From NCBI GenBank assembly GCA_905221605.1, contig CAJNDS010002453.1:1-30000 (forward strand): a stretch of 30,000 bases of DNA, read 5' to 3'. Source of the stretch: Symbiodinium natans. Taxonomy: Eukaryota > Sar > Dinophyceae > Suessiales > Symbiodiniaceae. Under the pieces are notes generated by a model. The model did no database searches. It was not told the origin of the DNA and worked only from the letters and a program-made list of their open reading frames with translations. Within the stretch, counting starts at the first letter, position 1. The number at the start of each line of letters is the position of its first letter. The position numbers and the translations under genes are program-made. This document shows, piece by piece, positions 11,662-20,822 of the stretch.

Positions 11662-12688
11662 GGTGCTTCCAGGCCGTGTTGGCAGGAGGGAGCTTGTCTT
11701 CTCTTTGAACCACTGTGCGCTACCCAGGTGCATTTGTGTAGGTGAATGCAAGCATGTGTAATCTAAGCTTGGCTGCCTGCATTGGAGTTCCTGGCTCATC
11801 CCCTCATACATCAGACAGGAACAGCATGGAATTTCATGCTTAGGTTTATGGCATTGCCGAGGCTTAGGTCGGCACGGTTTTGCGCAAGAGCAAAACAGAA
11901 ATTCAACGAGCACCAAAGCGGCAAAAGGCACCTCCTTCTCGGGTTCGGCGGCTTCCTTCGCAGGTTCCGCCTCCTTTGCATCCTGGAACCGGTTTGGGGG
12001 CGGAGCCCCCTTTCACAAGCACAGCAACACACACGGGCAGCCTAATTCTATTGAAGGCAGGAAGGAGTGGACAGCTCGAGCTCTGCGCAACAACTCTCAA
12101 GGACTGTGCGGCACACCATTGCACAGCCTTTTTCTGAGCGGGGCTCAAGCCAAAGCATAGGCAAGTAGGCAGATGCTTCATGTTCTTTTTTGCCAGGGAG
12201 TTTGCAGGCAGAGATCGTCGGCGTCGTTGCTTCTCCTCCTCTTGTGGCGTTCCTACGTCGCACCTTCCTGGCCGAAACTCGAGGGACGTGCTTGCCGCGC
12301 AGGGGTAATCTCCCACCGGCTTTGGAAACGGAAACTGTCGTGCACTCGAGTTCCTGCACAGTCTGGCCTTGAGGCGCTTGAACAGCAATGGGGATCGGGC
12401 TCGGTACACTGCACCTCCTTGCATCTCCTGCATGCTCCGATTAAGCTGTTGGGAAGGGTTTGACAGTACCCTGTGAAAGTGGAGAGCGAGATGCAAGCAT
12501 GGCACAGGCCGTGGAGCCCACTCGTTCGGCTCTAGCCCCTAGTGCCCTTGCCAGATCCTACCATGACACCTCGTCAGAGGGTCAGGCCGGCATGTGAGAA
12601 CGGGGAGAACCCTTGGCTACTCCCTGGAGCTCTCATGCTCTCATTCCCTTGCCCACGTCACATTCGCAAGCATCCACAGACACTTTGT
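11662..12688. other. Spacer between the unknown gene and the ABCG gene
   Basis: No exon with recognisable motifs was seen. Minus-strand open frames here (for example at 11903-12505) are basic and low in complexity and look like chance. The ABCG promoter and trans-splice acceptor should lie here, but dinoflagellate promoters lack a TATA box I could point to. Confidence 0.4.
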
Positions 12689-14681
12689 TCAGATGCTGTA
12701 GATGACGCCGGCGCCCTCAGCGCCCTCGGACTCCAGATCCGGCTCCGGCTCCCGATGAAAGCCAAGGGACATCCGCGAGGCACGGATCGCATCTGGGTCC
12801 TGGTGCACTCCACAGGGCTTTTGCCAGCAAATCTCTCTTTCTGCACTGTGTGCCATCGTGTGCCACAGTTCTAGAAGCCCGCTACAAGTAAGCTCTACAG
12901 GCTCTGTAAGTCTATAAGCTCTAGACATCTAAGCCACTGGAACAGTGATGGTAACGTGTGGTGCAACACGCACTCAGGGCCTGAAGCTGGGGCTTCAGAA
13001 GGTCCCGCAGCTCCCTCAGCAGTGCCACTCGCTCTCGGCCGTAAGGCCCGGCGGAGAAGGCGAAACTGTGTGCCAAGCCTGCAATGTTCTTCGAGTGCAG
13101 ACAAAGTCTCCTACAGGAGAGTTCCTCTCAGATCTCAAAGAACTCAGGCTTGCTGTGCGCCGGCCTCGATCCACGTCAAGAAATACATCTGGATGCGTCA
13201 GCAGGCGCGCTTGCCCGTCGATCGGACATCGCTGCAGCAGCCACCTGCAGGGTGTGCGCAAACGGGATCAAACGAGGGCGCATACCGGCGCACCGTCGAA
13301 ATCAGTCCCGTATGCAATTTTTCTTCGGGCTCACCGGCCACACTCGCCGGCCTTGAGAGCGGAATGCCGCCGTTGTCCAGTTGACCGCGCTCTCGGCTCC
13401 CGTAGGAGATCGCATCCACAACAGAGTTGTGGACAAAGATCTGGAGCAAATGCCCTGGGTTCTCTGGCTGTTGAAACAGGTGCCAGCTGGGCACACGAAG
13501 CCCATACTTCCTTGGCTCAGGGCTGTCTCCCATCGAACAAGAAAGAGGGTGTGCTTCCCTACTTGTTGCAGCGAAACTGACAAAGGCCCCCCTCACTCGC
13601 CCCCAGCATGTCTTTGCACTCAATCCGAGTCAACGCTCAAGCACCTCCATAAGCTCTCTTCGGTGAGTCGTGTGGAAGTTGCCCTGCCGGCGACCCCCTG
13701 CCCTGCCCAGCCTCCTATTCTTTCGGCTGTGCAAGGCGCAGATGGTTGGCCAGGGCCGAGGCGGCCGCGCAGCGTTTACAAACACGTGTGTGCGTGTGCG
13801 CGCGCACTCGGACAGCTCGAAATTTGATGAGATCTGGTGAGAAATCTTCGGAAAAGGCTCCGTCCCAGTGCCAGGATTGACGTGACCAAAGGGTCCAGCC
13901 CTTGCATCTGGCCACTGCTAATGCCGGCAGCCAGCAGGATGTCCTTCAACATGCGCCGCCTCAGTGTCTGAGTCCCAAAAAGAATCTCATGGACAGCGAA
14001 CAGAGGCAACAACGAAGCCGCACCAACAAACAAAACTTGCATCTCAGGCACATCGCACTGGATGAAATGTTGTTCGGGAAACCCCGCAGCAACCAGGCTT
14101 GAAGCATGTTCTGAGTGTGTCCACCAGAAGCGAAGCAGGAGCAGAAGGCAGAAATTGCAACAGCCTCGCATGTGCAACAAGTAGACGCTTCAGCACACCT
14201 CGACTCCTGCATCTTCAATCTGATGAGGCTAGATACACGCCGGCAGAATCACAGGCTATCTTGATGTGTCTTCACACATGCTGAAGGAGCTTCCCACCTG
14301 AAACTCAGTTGTCTGGTCACGCATCGTGCTTTCCCAGAGCTGCAGCAAATTCTGCAAGCTCTTGATGTTCTGGTATGGCTGTCGTCTCAAGCGCATGACA
14401 GGAGGCCCATCAATCGGATAGTCCAGAATGCATGCAGCGAGTGCTGTCTGCACTTCGTACAGCAGGCAGGAGCTCGAGTAGCTGTGGTAGAATACCACAT
14501 ACTCTTCTGAGTACCGGAGCTCGTTTTCCAGCATTTCATGCATGATTTTGCCCACTGTATCGCTTACTATGGGTCGCAGAGGCTTGACCAGCGCATGGAA
14601 TAGATCCGACGCATCAGAGCGACCTAGGGCTAGTCTGCCGCAGGTCATGAGAAACATGCTCAAAGCTTTCAAGTTGCAGGT
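12689..14681 (-). CDS. Unrecognised multi-exon gene (hypothetical protein)
   Basis: Several segments read like coding exons, but I do not recognise a family. Exon 14298-14681 (128 codons, phase 0 at both ends, acceptor CGCAG, donor gtggga) contains ALGRSDASDLFHALVKPL, EMLENELRYSEEYVVFYHSY and LAACILDYPIDGPPVMRLRR. Further candidates are about 13870-14080 (ILFGTQTLRRRMLKDILL), about 13388-13490 (PENPGHLLQIFVHNSVVDAI) and about 12978-13077 (SAGPYGRERVALLRELRDLL). The terminal piece reads REPEPDLESEGAEGAGVIYSI and stops at 12689-12691. The first exon has no start codon, so at least one 5' exon lies upstream, perhaps across the GT-rich tract. The composition suggests a soluble, mostly helical protein. 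Exon linkage between 14298 and 12689 is inferred from order and strand only. Confidence 0.5.
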
Positions 14682-14734
14682 CTGCGGATGACAGTTAAGT
14701 AGGCTCAGCGAATCACAACAAATGAAACAAATGA

Positions 14735-15800
14735 AACAAATGTCTGTGTGTGTGTGTTTTTTTTTTGTGTGTGTGTGTGTGCGTGTGTATGTGTGTGTGT
14801 GTGTGTGTATGTGTGTGTGTGGGTGGGTGGGTGGGTAGGTGGGTGGGTGGGTGGGGTGCGTGCGTGCCTACGTGCGTGCGCGGGCGTGCGTGCATGCGTG
14901 CGTGGGTGGGTGCATGGGTGCGTGGGTGCGTGGGTGGGTCGGTGCGTGCGTGAGTGTGAGCGTGCGTGCGTGCGTGGGTTGGTGTGTGGGTGTGCTTGCG
15001 TGCGAGCATGGGTGGAGGCGTGCGTGGGTGGGTGCGTGGGTGCGCGGGTGTGTGGGTGTGTGCATGCGTGCGTGGGTGCGTGGGTGGGTGTGTGGGTGTG
15101 TGGGTGTGTGTGGGTGGGTGGGTGAGTGGGTGGGTCGGTTTGGGTGGGTGGGTGAGTGGGTGGGTGGGTGACGGTGGGTGTGTTCGTGCGTGTGCCAGCG
15201 CGCGTGTGCCAGCGCGCGTGCACACATGTGTGCACACGCGCGTGTGCCTGCACGCGCCTGTGCGCCCGCGCGCGGGAGCTCCTGCGGGCGCCTGCGCGCG
15301 ACGAGCGTGCGCGCAACCTGCGCGCCAGCGTGCGCGCAACCTGCACGCGAGCGTGCGCGCAACTTGCGCGTGAGCGTGCGCGCAAGCGCGCGCACGAGTG
15401 TGCGTGCTAGTGTGCGCGCAAGCACGCACGCGCGAGCGCGCGCCCACGCACGCGCAAGCGTGCGCATGCGCAGGTGCGCACGCCTGTGCGGATGTGTTAT
15501 GGTGTGTGGGTGCCTGCATGCCTGCGTACCTGCGTGCATGCGCGTGTGCATGGGCAGGTGTACGTATGCGAGCGCGTGTGCATGGGCGGTATGGGCATTA
15601 TACAGGCGTGTGGCCACGGGCGGGTGCGTGCGCGTGCGCGTGTGTGCAGGTGTGCAGGTGTGCAGGTGTGCAGGCATGCCTGCGTGTTCGCGTGTGCGCT
15701 TGCGCGTCTGTGCATTGAGTACCTGTGTGCCTGTGTGTCATTGTACCTGTGCCTATGCACTGCCTGTGCGTGCGCGTGCATGTGCGAGTGCGTGTTGCTA
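14735..15800. repeat. About 1.07 kb GT / GTGG / GTGC / CG simple-repeat tract
   Basis: The plus strand reads (GT)n to about 14820, then (GGTG)n, then mixed GTGC/GTGG/CGTG units to about 15180, then CG-rich GCGCGTG units to about 15480, and GTGC/GTGT units to about 15800. The strand asymmetry is strong: G and T on plus, A and C on minus up to 15180. An 18-bp perfect palindrome sits at 15218-15235. Long open frames on both strands here are His/Thr/Pro or Cys/Val/Gly repeats produced by the repeat itself. Confidence 0.95.
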
Positions 15801-16383
15801 ACAAATCGAGCAGCCCTCCAGCGAAGAGCACGCACTATACCTTGGCATCGGAAAGAGAGCGCCATGCTTGCAAACAGCAAAACACTCGTTCTTCGCTTGA
15901 CTAGACTTGAGAAGGCGAACACCATGAGTGAAGGAGGCAGGGGTCAAATAGAGAGCTCTAGACACGCAGCGTGTATTGTAGGTTCGGCATTGTGCTAGAT
16001 TGAGCTTATGTGTGGGAGGGCAGGCAGGCTTTCGTGATCTCTGGTGGACGAGAGTTCGGCTAAATTTTCACTCAGCAGTGGCGAAGGCTTACGCCCCAGG
16101 GCCCACTATGTGATCTGCCTCACTATATCTGATCACAAAGTATTCCACTATCCCTCTAAATTTGGGGCACCAATGCAAACAGCATAATTAGATTAGATCA
16201 AGCCATGAATTGGATGCTGATTTAAGCCCGAGCTCCGGGACCAGTCCTGATCCTGAATTGGGCCCACAGCCTCAACCGGCGGACGTCGGGCCAATTGCCG
16301 CGGGGCGCCCGCGATGATACCAGGAATCTCCACCTCTTGCCGCGAAGACTTCGGATGAGTTTGGGTTCAGAGAGGTTTCGGAA
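15801..16383. other. Interval with no recognised feature
   Basis: The sequence returns to ordinary composition after the GT tract. I see no exon, RNA gene or repeat I can support on either strand. Confidence 0.5.
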
Positions 16384-16581
16384 CAGATCTCACAAAACAT
16401 AAGAATTGCCCCACGCCACGGTGTGCAGAAGTGGCTGTTGGAGGCCACTGTGGGTGTTCCCTCGCCTGTTGTGACTGGCGAGGTACAGCTTGAGCAGCCA
16501 CAGGGCCGTAACCATGAGCCACGCGTGTGGAATGAAGACAGACATGCCGGAACTAGATCGCAGCAGAAGGCAGATGGTCAT
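16384..16581 (-). CDS. Possible membrane-segment exon (weak)
   Basis: A frame beginning at an ATG after an AG (MTICLLLRSSSG) runs through FIPHAWLMVTALWLLKLYLA, one hydrophobic helix length, and stops after 63 codons. It lies 3' of the E3 stop and 5' of the GT-rich tract. It could be the first exon of the next gene on the same strand, or chance. There is no family resemblance I can name. Confidence 0.2.
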
Positions 16582-16676
16582 GGCTTCCTAGGCAGACGTG
16601 AGAGGTCTCAAGTTCAGAAGGGGTGCAGGGCAGAGTCCGGTAGGGACGTAACTACCTACTGGATACCTACTTGATC

Positions 16677-16835
16677 CTATTGCCTGCCCCCAGCCAACAG
16701 CTCAGAATCCGAATGCTGGTTCACGGACCTCCGAGCCCAAGCAGAGATCTCCTCGCAGAACTCGGATAGGTTGCCTTTGGCAAAGCCACGAACGACCGAG
16801 TACACCACGCCCACCACGTTCATGGCCGTGCCAAC
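16677..16835 (-). CDS. Terminal exon of the RING-DTC E3 gene
   Basis: After a TTCAG acceptor the frame reads VGTAMNVVGVVYSVVRGFAKG and then NLSEFCEEISAWARRS, ending at a TAG at 16677-16679 (53 codons including the stop, phase 0). The start of the exon could be the end of a third hydrophobic segment. The acidic/amphipathic tail has no domain I recognise. Exact phase agreement with exon 17014-17608 supports linkage to the DTC gene. Confidence 0.75.
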   Translation of the reverse strand, partial: VGTAMNVVGVVYSVVRGFAKGNLSEFCEEISAWARRSVNQHSDSELLAGGRQ

Positions 16836-19800
16836 CTGAAGAGCAAGCACACATCAAGATTGGCAGAGCCATGTGAAGCCGCATCATTGAGCGGAGGACC
16901 AGCCCCGGGCCAAGTGATGGTTCGACAGTTGGCCTAGAAGTTGGGTTCTTGTTGTTCGGACTGGTTTGGATTCGGATGTAGGGATAGGGCCGGCTGGGCT
17001 GCAGACATGCCACGTTGTCGTTCATGTACTGACAAAACATCCCGAAGGCAAGGATGCAAAACAGGTTCAGGAAGTGAAGACAGGATATTCTGGGCGGGAT
17101 GACGAGGATGTACACCAATGCTAGGAATGATACCAGTGCATCGAAGCCCTGCGGCGTACAGATGATGGCAAAGCGGCAGCTGCACTGCACGACATCTTCC
17201 AACAGTGCACTGCAACGCTTCCGCTTGACCATCGAAGACTCCAGCTGCACGGCAATGGGCATAGCCTCGTCAAGGTGGATGCCGACGCCACGCAGCTCCT
17301 CCACGGCGGAGGCATAGTAGCCAGGGTCTGGGTAGCCATGGCGGGTAGGCCCGCCGCCCATGGAAGTTTTCAGGTGGATGGCAAAGGTGGGGCGCAGCCG
17401 CCCTGTAGCGCTGGATTGGCTCAGGCTGAACATGAGCCTCCTTCGAAAAGCAAGCTGAAACAGTGCCAGGAGATGTCGACCCTGCTCGTCATCTGGCAGA
17501 AACGCATGCAGGGAGCGTCCGTCGTATATCCGCCCACCCAAGCTTCCAGTGGGGAAATAGAAGTGTAGAAGGATAGTCCGACAACGGTAGCCCGACAGCG
17601 ACCGGTTCCTTGCTCTGGTATTGGTCTGACACGCAGAAGGAACTACAATGGCTACAACCAGTAGACATCAGTAGACCATGGGCACCTCAAGGACTGACGA
17701 AGTGACCAGTTCTTCTTGGCACGGCTCAGGCTCAACAAAACTCAACAAAAGCCAGCCGTCGCCCTCATATGTCGAGCTGACCGATCTAAGAGGAATGTTC
17801 GAGATCCCGAAATCCACTCTAACCCACTCCCGGAGCCAGGAGGGCCCAGTCTACCTGATTTACTTCGCGGATAGTTCCTGACTTCATCCGGCTCGTTTGG
17901 CCAAGACTCAGCCAGCCCCATCGCATGTTTCCATCGGGCATATTGCCTGTCCGGTCTCCATAGCTCTGACCACAGGTGGGACCTCAGCGGTAGAAGGAGG
18001 TCGCAAGAAACGTCAAGGCAGGTGCGTGGGGAGGTGGTGGAGGTGGACGGTCCCTCAGTCAGCCGAGGGGGCATGTCGGCCTTCGCTGCAGCCATTGGTC
18101 GAGGCACTCTGCGTGGTACCTACAGCTCAGGCACATGGGGGGTTTACGAAGATCAGGGGCCCCGAATAAAGTCCCAGAAAGTCGGATTCCCTTACAATGA
18201 GGACCCAAGAAGGTAACCCTAATATCGGAAACCCCCACATGGGTATGGAAAGGTATGAAGGGGAGGAGCCTGTGACTGCAAGGCAACTGAAGCGTGGAGT
18301 GCCCTTCGAGGCAAATGCAGCAGATCTCCTCCTCTGGGCAGGAGCTGGCAACCTGGCCGGAACGAATGCATTACGATGCAGTTTGATGCACGGCCATACG
18401 CTTTAAAAAGATCATGCTGCACGGAGGCGCGGAGCATGTTCAAACACCGATTCCAAGAAGCGGATTCAAGCCCTGCCTTCAGTGCAAAGTCCCGGCTGCG
18501 GAGGTTTTTCTGCTCCGTGCTGTCGCGGGGCACGTTCTCAGCCAAGCAGAAGGACGTGTGTGCTTTTTTATTCATGTTGACCCACGGCTTCCTCCCACAT
18601 CAGACCGACAACATGCGACATCTCAAGGCACGAATCTGGCCCGGCCATTTCCGCATCTCAGCAAGTGCGGCCAAAGCACCAGCTGTGGCTCTTCCGGCAG
18701 CGCCAGTGTCAAAACTGTGCCCATCGCTGGCAGGGTCACTGTGGCATGCGTGGTTTCAGACCGTTTGGAACTGAGAAGTTGAAGGGCTGCTGGGGGGCTG
18801 CTGTGTGGGGTCAGTGGACTTTCCGGTGCCTGCAACTTCTTTGCTGCAGGGCCATTTGATCGGCTCTTGCTCGGGACGGTATCTGCCAGCTTGGGCCGTA
18901 GACCGGGAAGCTAACCCCATTGACAACCCTGTAGTAGTACCATGCAGGTCATGTAGCTAGCAGCTAGTAGCTGGCACCTATGTTCACTCCACTCCCCCTG
19001 AAGCACCAGAAGGGTTAAGTGCCCAAAATTTACCAACCGCCCACCAGCCACTTGGGCCTCCGCGGCCTGTTTCTCCGAATCGCCGGGCCCCAACCTGAAA
19101 AGAGATCCAGAAAATTCAGGAGACAGCATAGACCAAGGTCAGGGATTTTCCGAACTTAGATTTTGTGAAGCATGAACAGCAGTGAACAAACTCAACCTAA
19201 GCTGCAGGGAGCAGCACGGCCAGTCTCAGGCACCAGCGCCTGGGGCGGACCTGACGCCTGGAAGGTGTCACCACTTAGCACGTCACGGCAGGGGCGTGTC
19301 AAGGGGCCAGGTTGTGAACCAACCTCCTGGATCTCTTCACTCTCCTTCTCGGCCATTTTGGCGGCCCTCCTGTCCGGCTGCTCGACAATGCCAGCTTCAA
19401 ATGCCAAATGCACAAATATCCACAACAAAATCCAGAAAGCACTCCTGCTCAGCACGTACACGGGGACCGAAGAGCCGAAACAGCCAAGGCCACAGCTCTC
19501 ACAGTGGATGTGGACACATGTGGTTACACGTGCTGACAGGGCAACACTCAGTACTTCGCGTGCGTGTTACTCGTCCCAAGCTGGGTCCGGACCGGAGCTC
19601 AGAAATAAGAATGCTTCAGGGCTCACGGTCCCTTTTGAAAGTTCCCGTACCCGGGATTACACTATTTTGGGGGAAATTAGGGGACCGCTATTTGGGGAAA
19701 CCTCAGCCCCCCCGCCCATATGTCTATTCCCAAGGGTCCAATGTACCTGCAGCGAGTGTACGAAACAGGGTTTATATCCCTGGTTTGGTGGGTGTATTTA

Positions 19801-20230
19801 GGGTTCCTTATACATATCATATTGGTCTGTGTGTGTATATATACATATATCATCGGTGTCTTTGTGGGGATACTAGTCGTCAACACCATACGACTCTAAA
19901 CCTATCTAAACCCTACCACCCGAATTCCCTCTGGGCAACAAACACGCACACACAAGAAGAGGCCAAACAACTTTGTTGAGTACATCGTAGGCAACGAAAA
20001 GGCCACTTACAACAAGTCCCAAACTAAATGTCAATGGTAACAAGTACAGGGCGAAATAATTGCGCAAGACGCAGACGAGGGAAGCTAATCTCCTGGCCGC
20101 ACGAGTAACAAGCAGAACGAGCACGGCGCTTAGCAGTCCAGTCTACGCCTCCTGACTTGCAATGTGCGTGCAAGGCCCCGAGAGCCACGCACTCAAGAGC
20201 AGCGGCAAGTCTGCTTAACCTCTCACGCAT
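16677..20230 (-). CDS. Membrane-anchored RING-H2 + Deltex C-terminal (DTC) E3 ubiquitin ligase
   Basis: The putative start is ATG 20230-20228 (MRERLSRLAAALEC). Exons seen: 20011-20092 (hydrophobic, FALYLLPLTFSLGLV; donor gtaagt), about 19320-19450 (hydrophobic AFWILLWIFVHLAFEAG, then acidic AEKESEEIQE), about 19030-19095 (DSEKQAAEAQVAGG), 18270-18352 and 18064-18119 (RING-H2), about 17935-17982 (SYGDRTGNMPDGNM, the Deltex linker), 17014-17608 (DTC domain plus two hydrophobic segments) and 16677-16835 (terminal). RING-DTC proteins of the Deltex family are E3 ligases whose DTC domain binds ADP-ribose/NAD. Deltex proteins are normally soluble; here hydrophobic segments flank the catalytic unit on both sides. 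A membrane E3 acting on ADP-ribosylated or ER-type targets is inferred. The N-terminal exons are less certain than the RING-to-stop part. Confidence 0.82.
17014..17608 (-). CDS. DTC domain exon with downstream transmembrane hairpin
   Basis: This single 595-nt exon is far larger than its neighbours. It opens with SLSGYRCRTILLHFYFPTG and continues with IYDGRSLHAFLPDDEQGR, AFRRRLMFSLSQSSATGR, IHLKTSMGGGPTRHGYPDP and YYASAVEELRGVGI, which follow the Deltex DTC consensus from the LPGY start to the GYPDP and ELxxxGI end. One departure is visible: the Trp usually found before IHHKT is Phe-Ala here, and the first His pair is reduced to IHLKT. In the same frame come a basic patch (SMVKRKRC) and two hydrophobic stretches (FDALVSFLALVYILVIPP and LHFLNLFCILAFGMF) separated by a short turn. 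The exon ends in phase 0 with donor gtggca. Confidence 0.88.
18064..18352 (-). CDS. RING-H2 finger, split across two exons
   Basis: Exon 18270-18352 encodes EEEICCICLEGHSTLQLPCSH and exon 18064-18119 encodes YHAECLDQWLQRRPTCPL. Spliced in phase through an intron with donor gctcct and acceptor tgtag, they give C-x2-C ... C-x-H-x2-H-x2-C ... C-P, the RING-H2 zinc ligand pattern, with the usual Trp after ligand 6. RING fingers recruit the E2-ubiquitin conjugate. The eighth ligand should come from the next exon, where PTCGQSYGD supplies a Cys. The direct in-phase join leaves five residues rather than two between the last two cysteines, so that junction is unresolved. Confidence 0.83.
19826..19851. 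repeat. GT/AT microsatellite in an E3-gene intron
   Basis: Short alternating GTGTGTGTATATATACATATAT stretch, AT-rich against a GC-rich background. It lies in the interval between two putative exons of the RING-DTC gene. A TTTAGGG-like unit is nearby (19797-19804), and CTAAACC units lie at 19895-19915. Confidence 0.6.
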
Positions 20231-20822
20231 GGTCACAGATGTCCCACCCAGGGCTCGAAGAATGCTTTTTCTTTTCGAGAGCAGATTCAGGTTTCTGCGG
20301 CCCCGCACCGGTCGCGCAGGACCGCGGGGCCTGGTGGAGCCAACTCTCTCGGAATGTCGGGGGGTCGCTTTGAGCCGTCGCCCCGCACACGGCCGAAGTG
20401 TTTTCAGCCGTAGCCTCTGCGGGGACTCGGCTTCCCTGTACATCTCCTACAGTATCCTACGGTCCTATGGGGGTCCTACGAACTTCCTGGCTTGATCTCC
20501 TCAAACTTGCCACTGGAGCCGCTGGAGCCACTAGAGCCGCTGGTGTCCTGCGCCCGAAAAGAACCGAAACAGCAAAAAAAAGAGCCCGTGGGCCTTATAT
20601 GGCAGTCCCGCCTTTGGGCTCTCGCTCGGGGCCTCCTCTTTGGCCTCTGCCTCGCACAAGTCTCCAGCAGGGACCCCAGCTCCCTACCTGGGGGTAAGTA
20701 TGGTGAAGTTACGCTTCCCCGGCGCACCTTTGGAATTTCGTGCCGGTACTCATTCTTCGCCTCGGTAGGTGGCACGGGATCAGTAGACATCCGCGGAAAA
20801 AAACACGTCGCTGGCTCAGGTG
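20231..20822. other. Spacer between HSP90 stop and E3 gene start
   Basis: No motif-bearing exon was seen. A short GGAGCCGCT-type 9-bp repeat lies at 20510-20545. The minus frame stays open upstream of the proposed E3 start, so the E3 start codon could be farther 5'. Confidence 0.4.

Noticed and set aside
11903-12505. 200-codon minus-strand frame
   Set aside because: Basic, Arg/Cys-rich, without motif, and sits in the spacer between the unknown gene's stop and the ABCG start.
14713-15677. Long frames on both strands in the GT-rich tract (His/Thr/Pro-rich or Cys/Val/Gly-rich)
   Set aside because: These are six-frame readings of a simple repeat without stops, not evidence of a protein.
19352-19362. 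GCCATTTTGGC, resembling the core of the dinoflagellate spliced leader
   Set aside because: Only 11 bases match, it is a short palindrome, and it lies inside a putative E3 exon (AAKMAEK on minus). Similar short matches near 7230 and 950 are equally weak.
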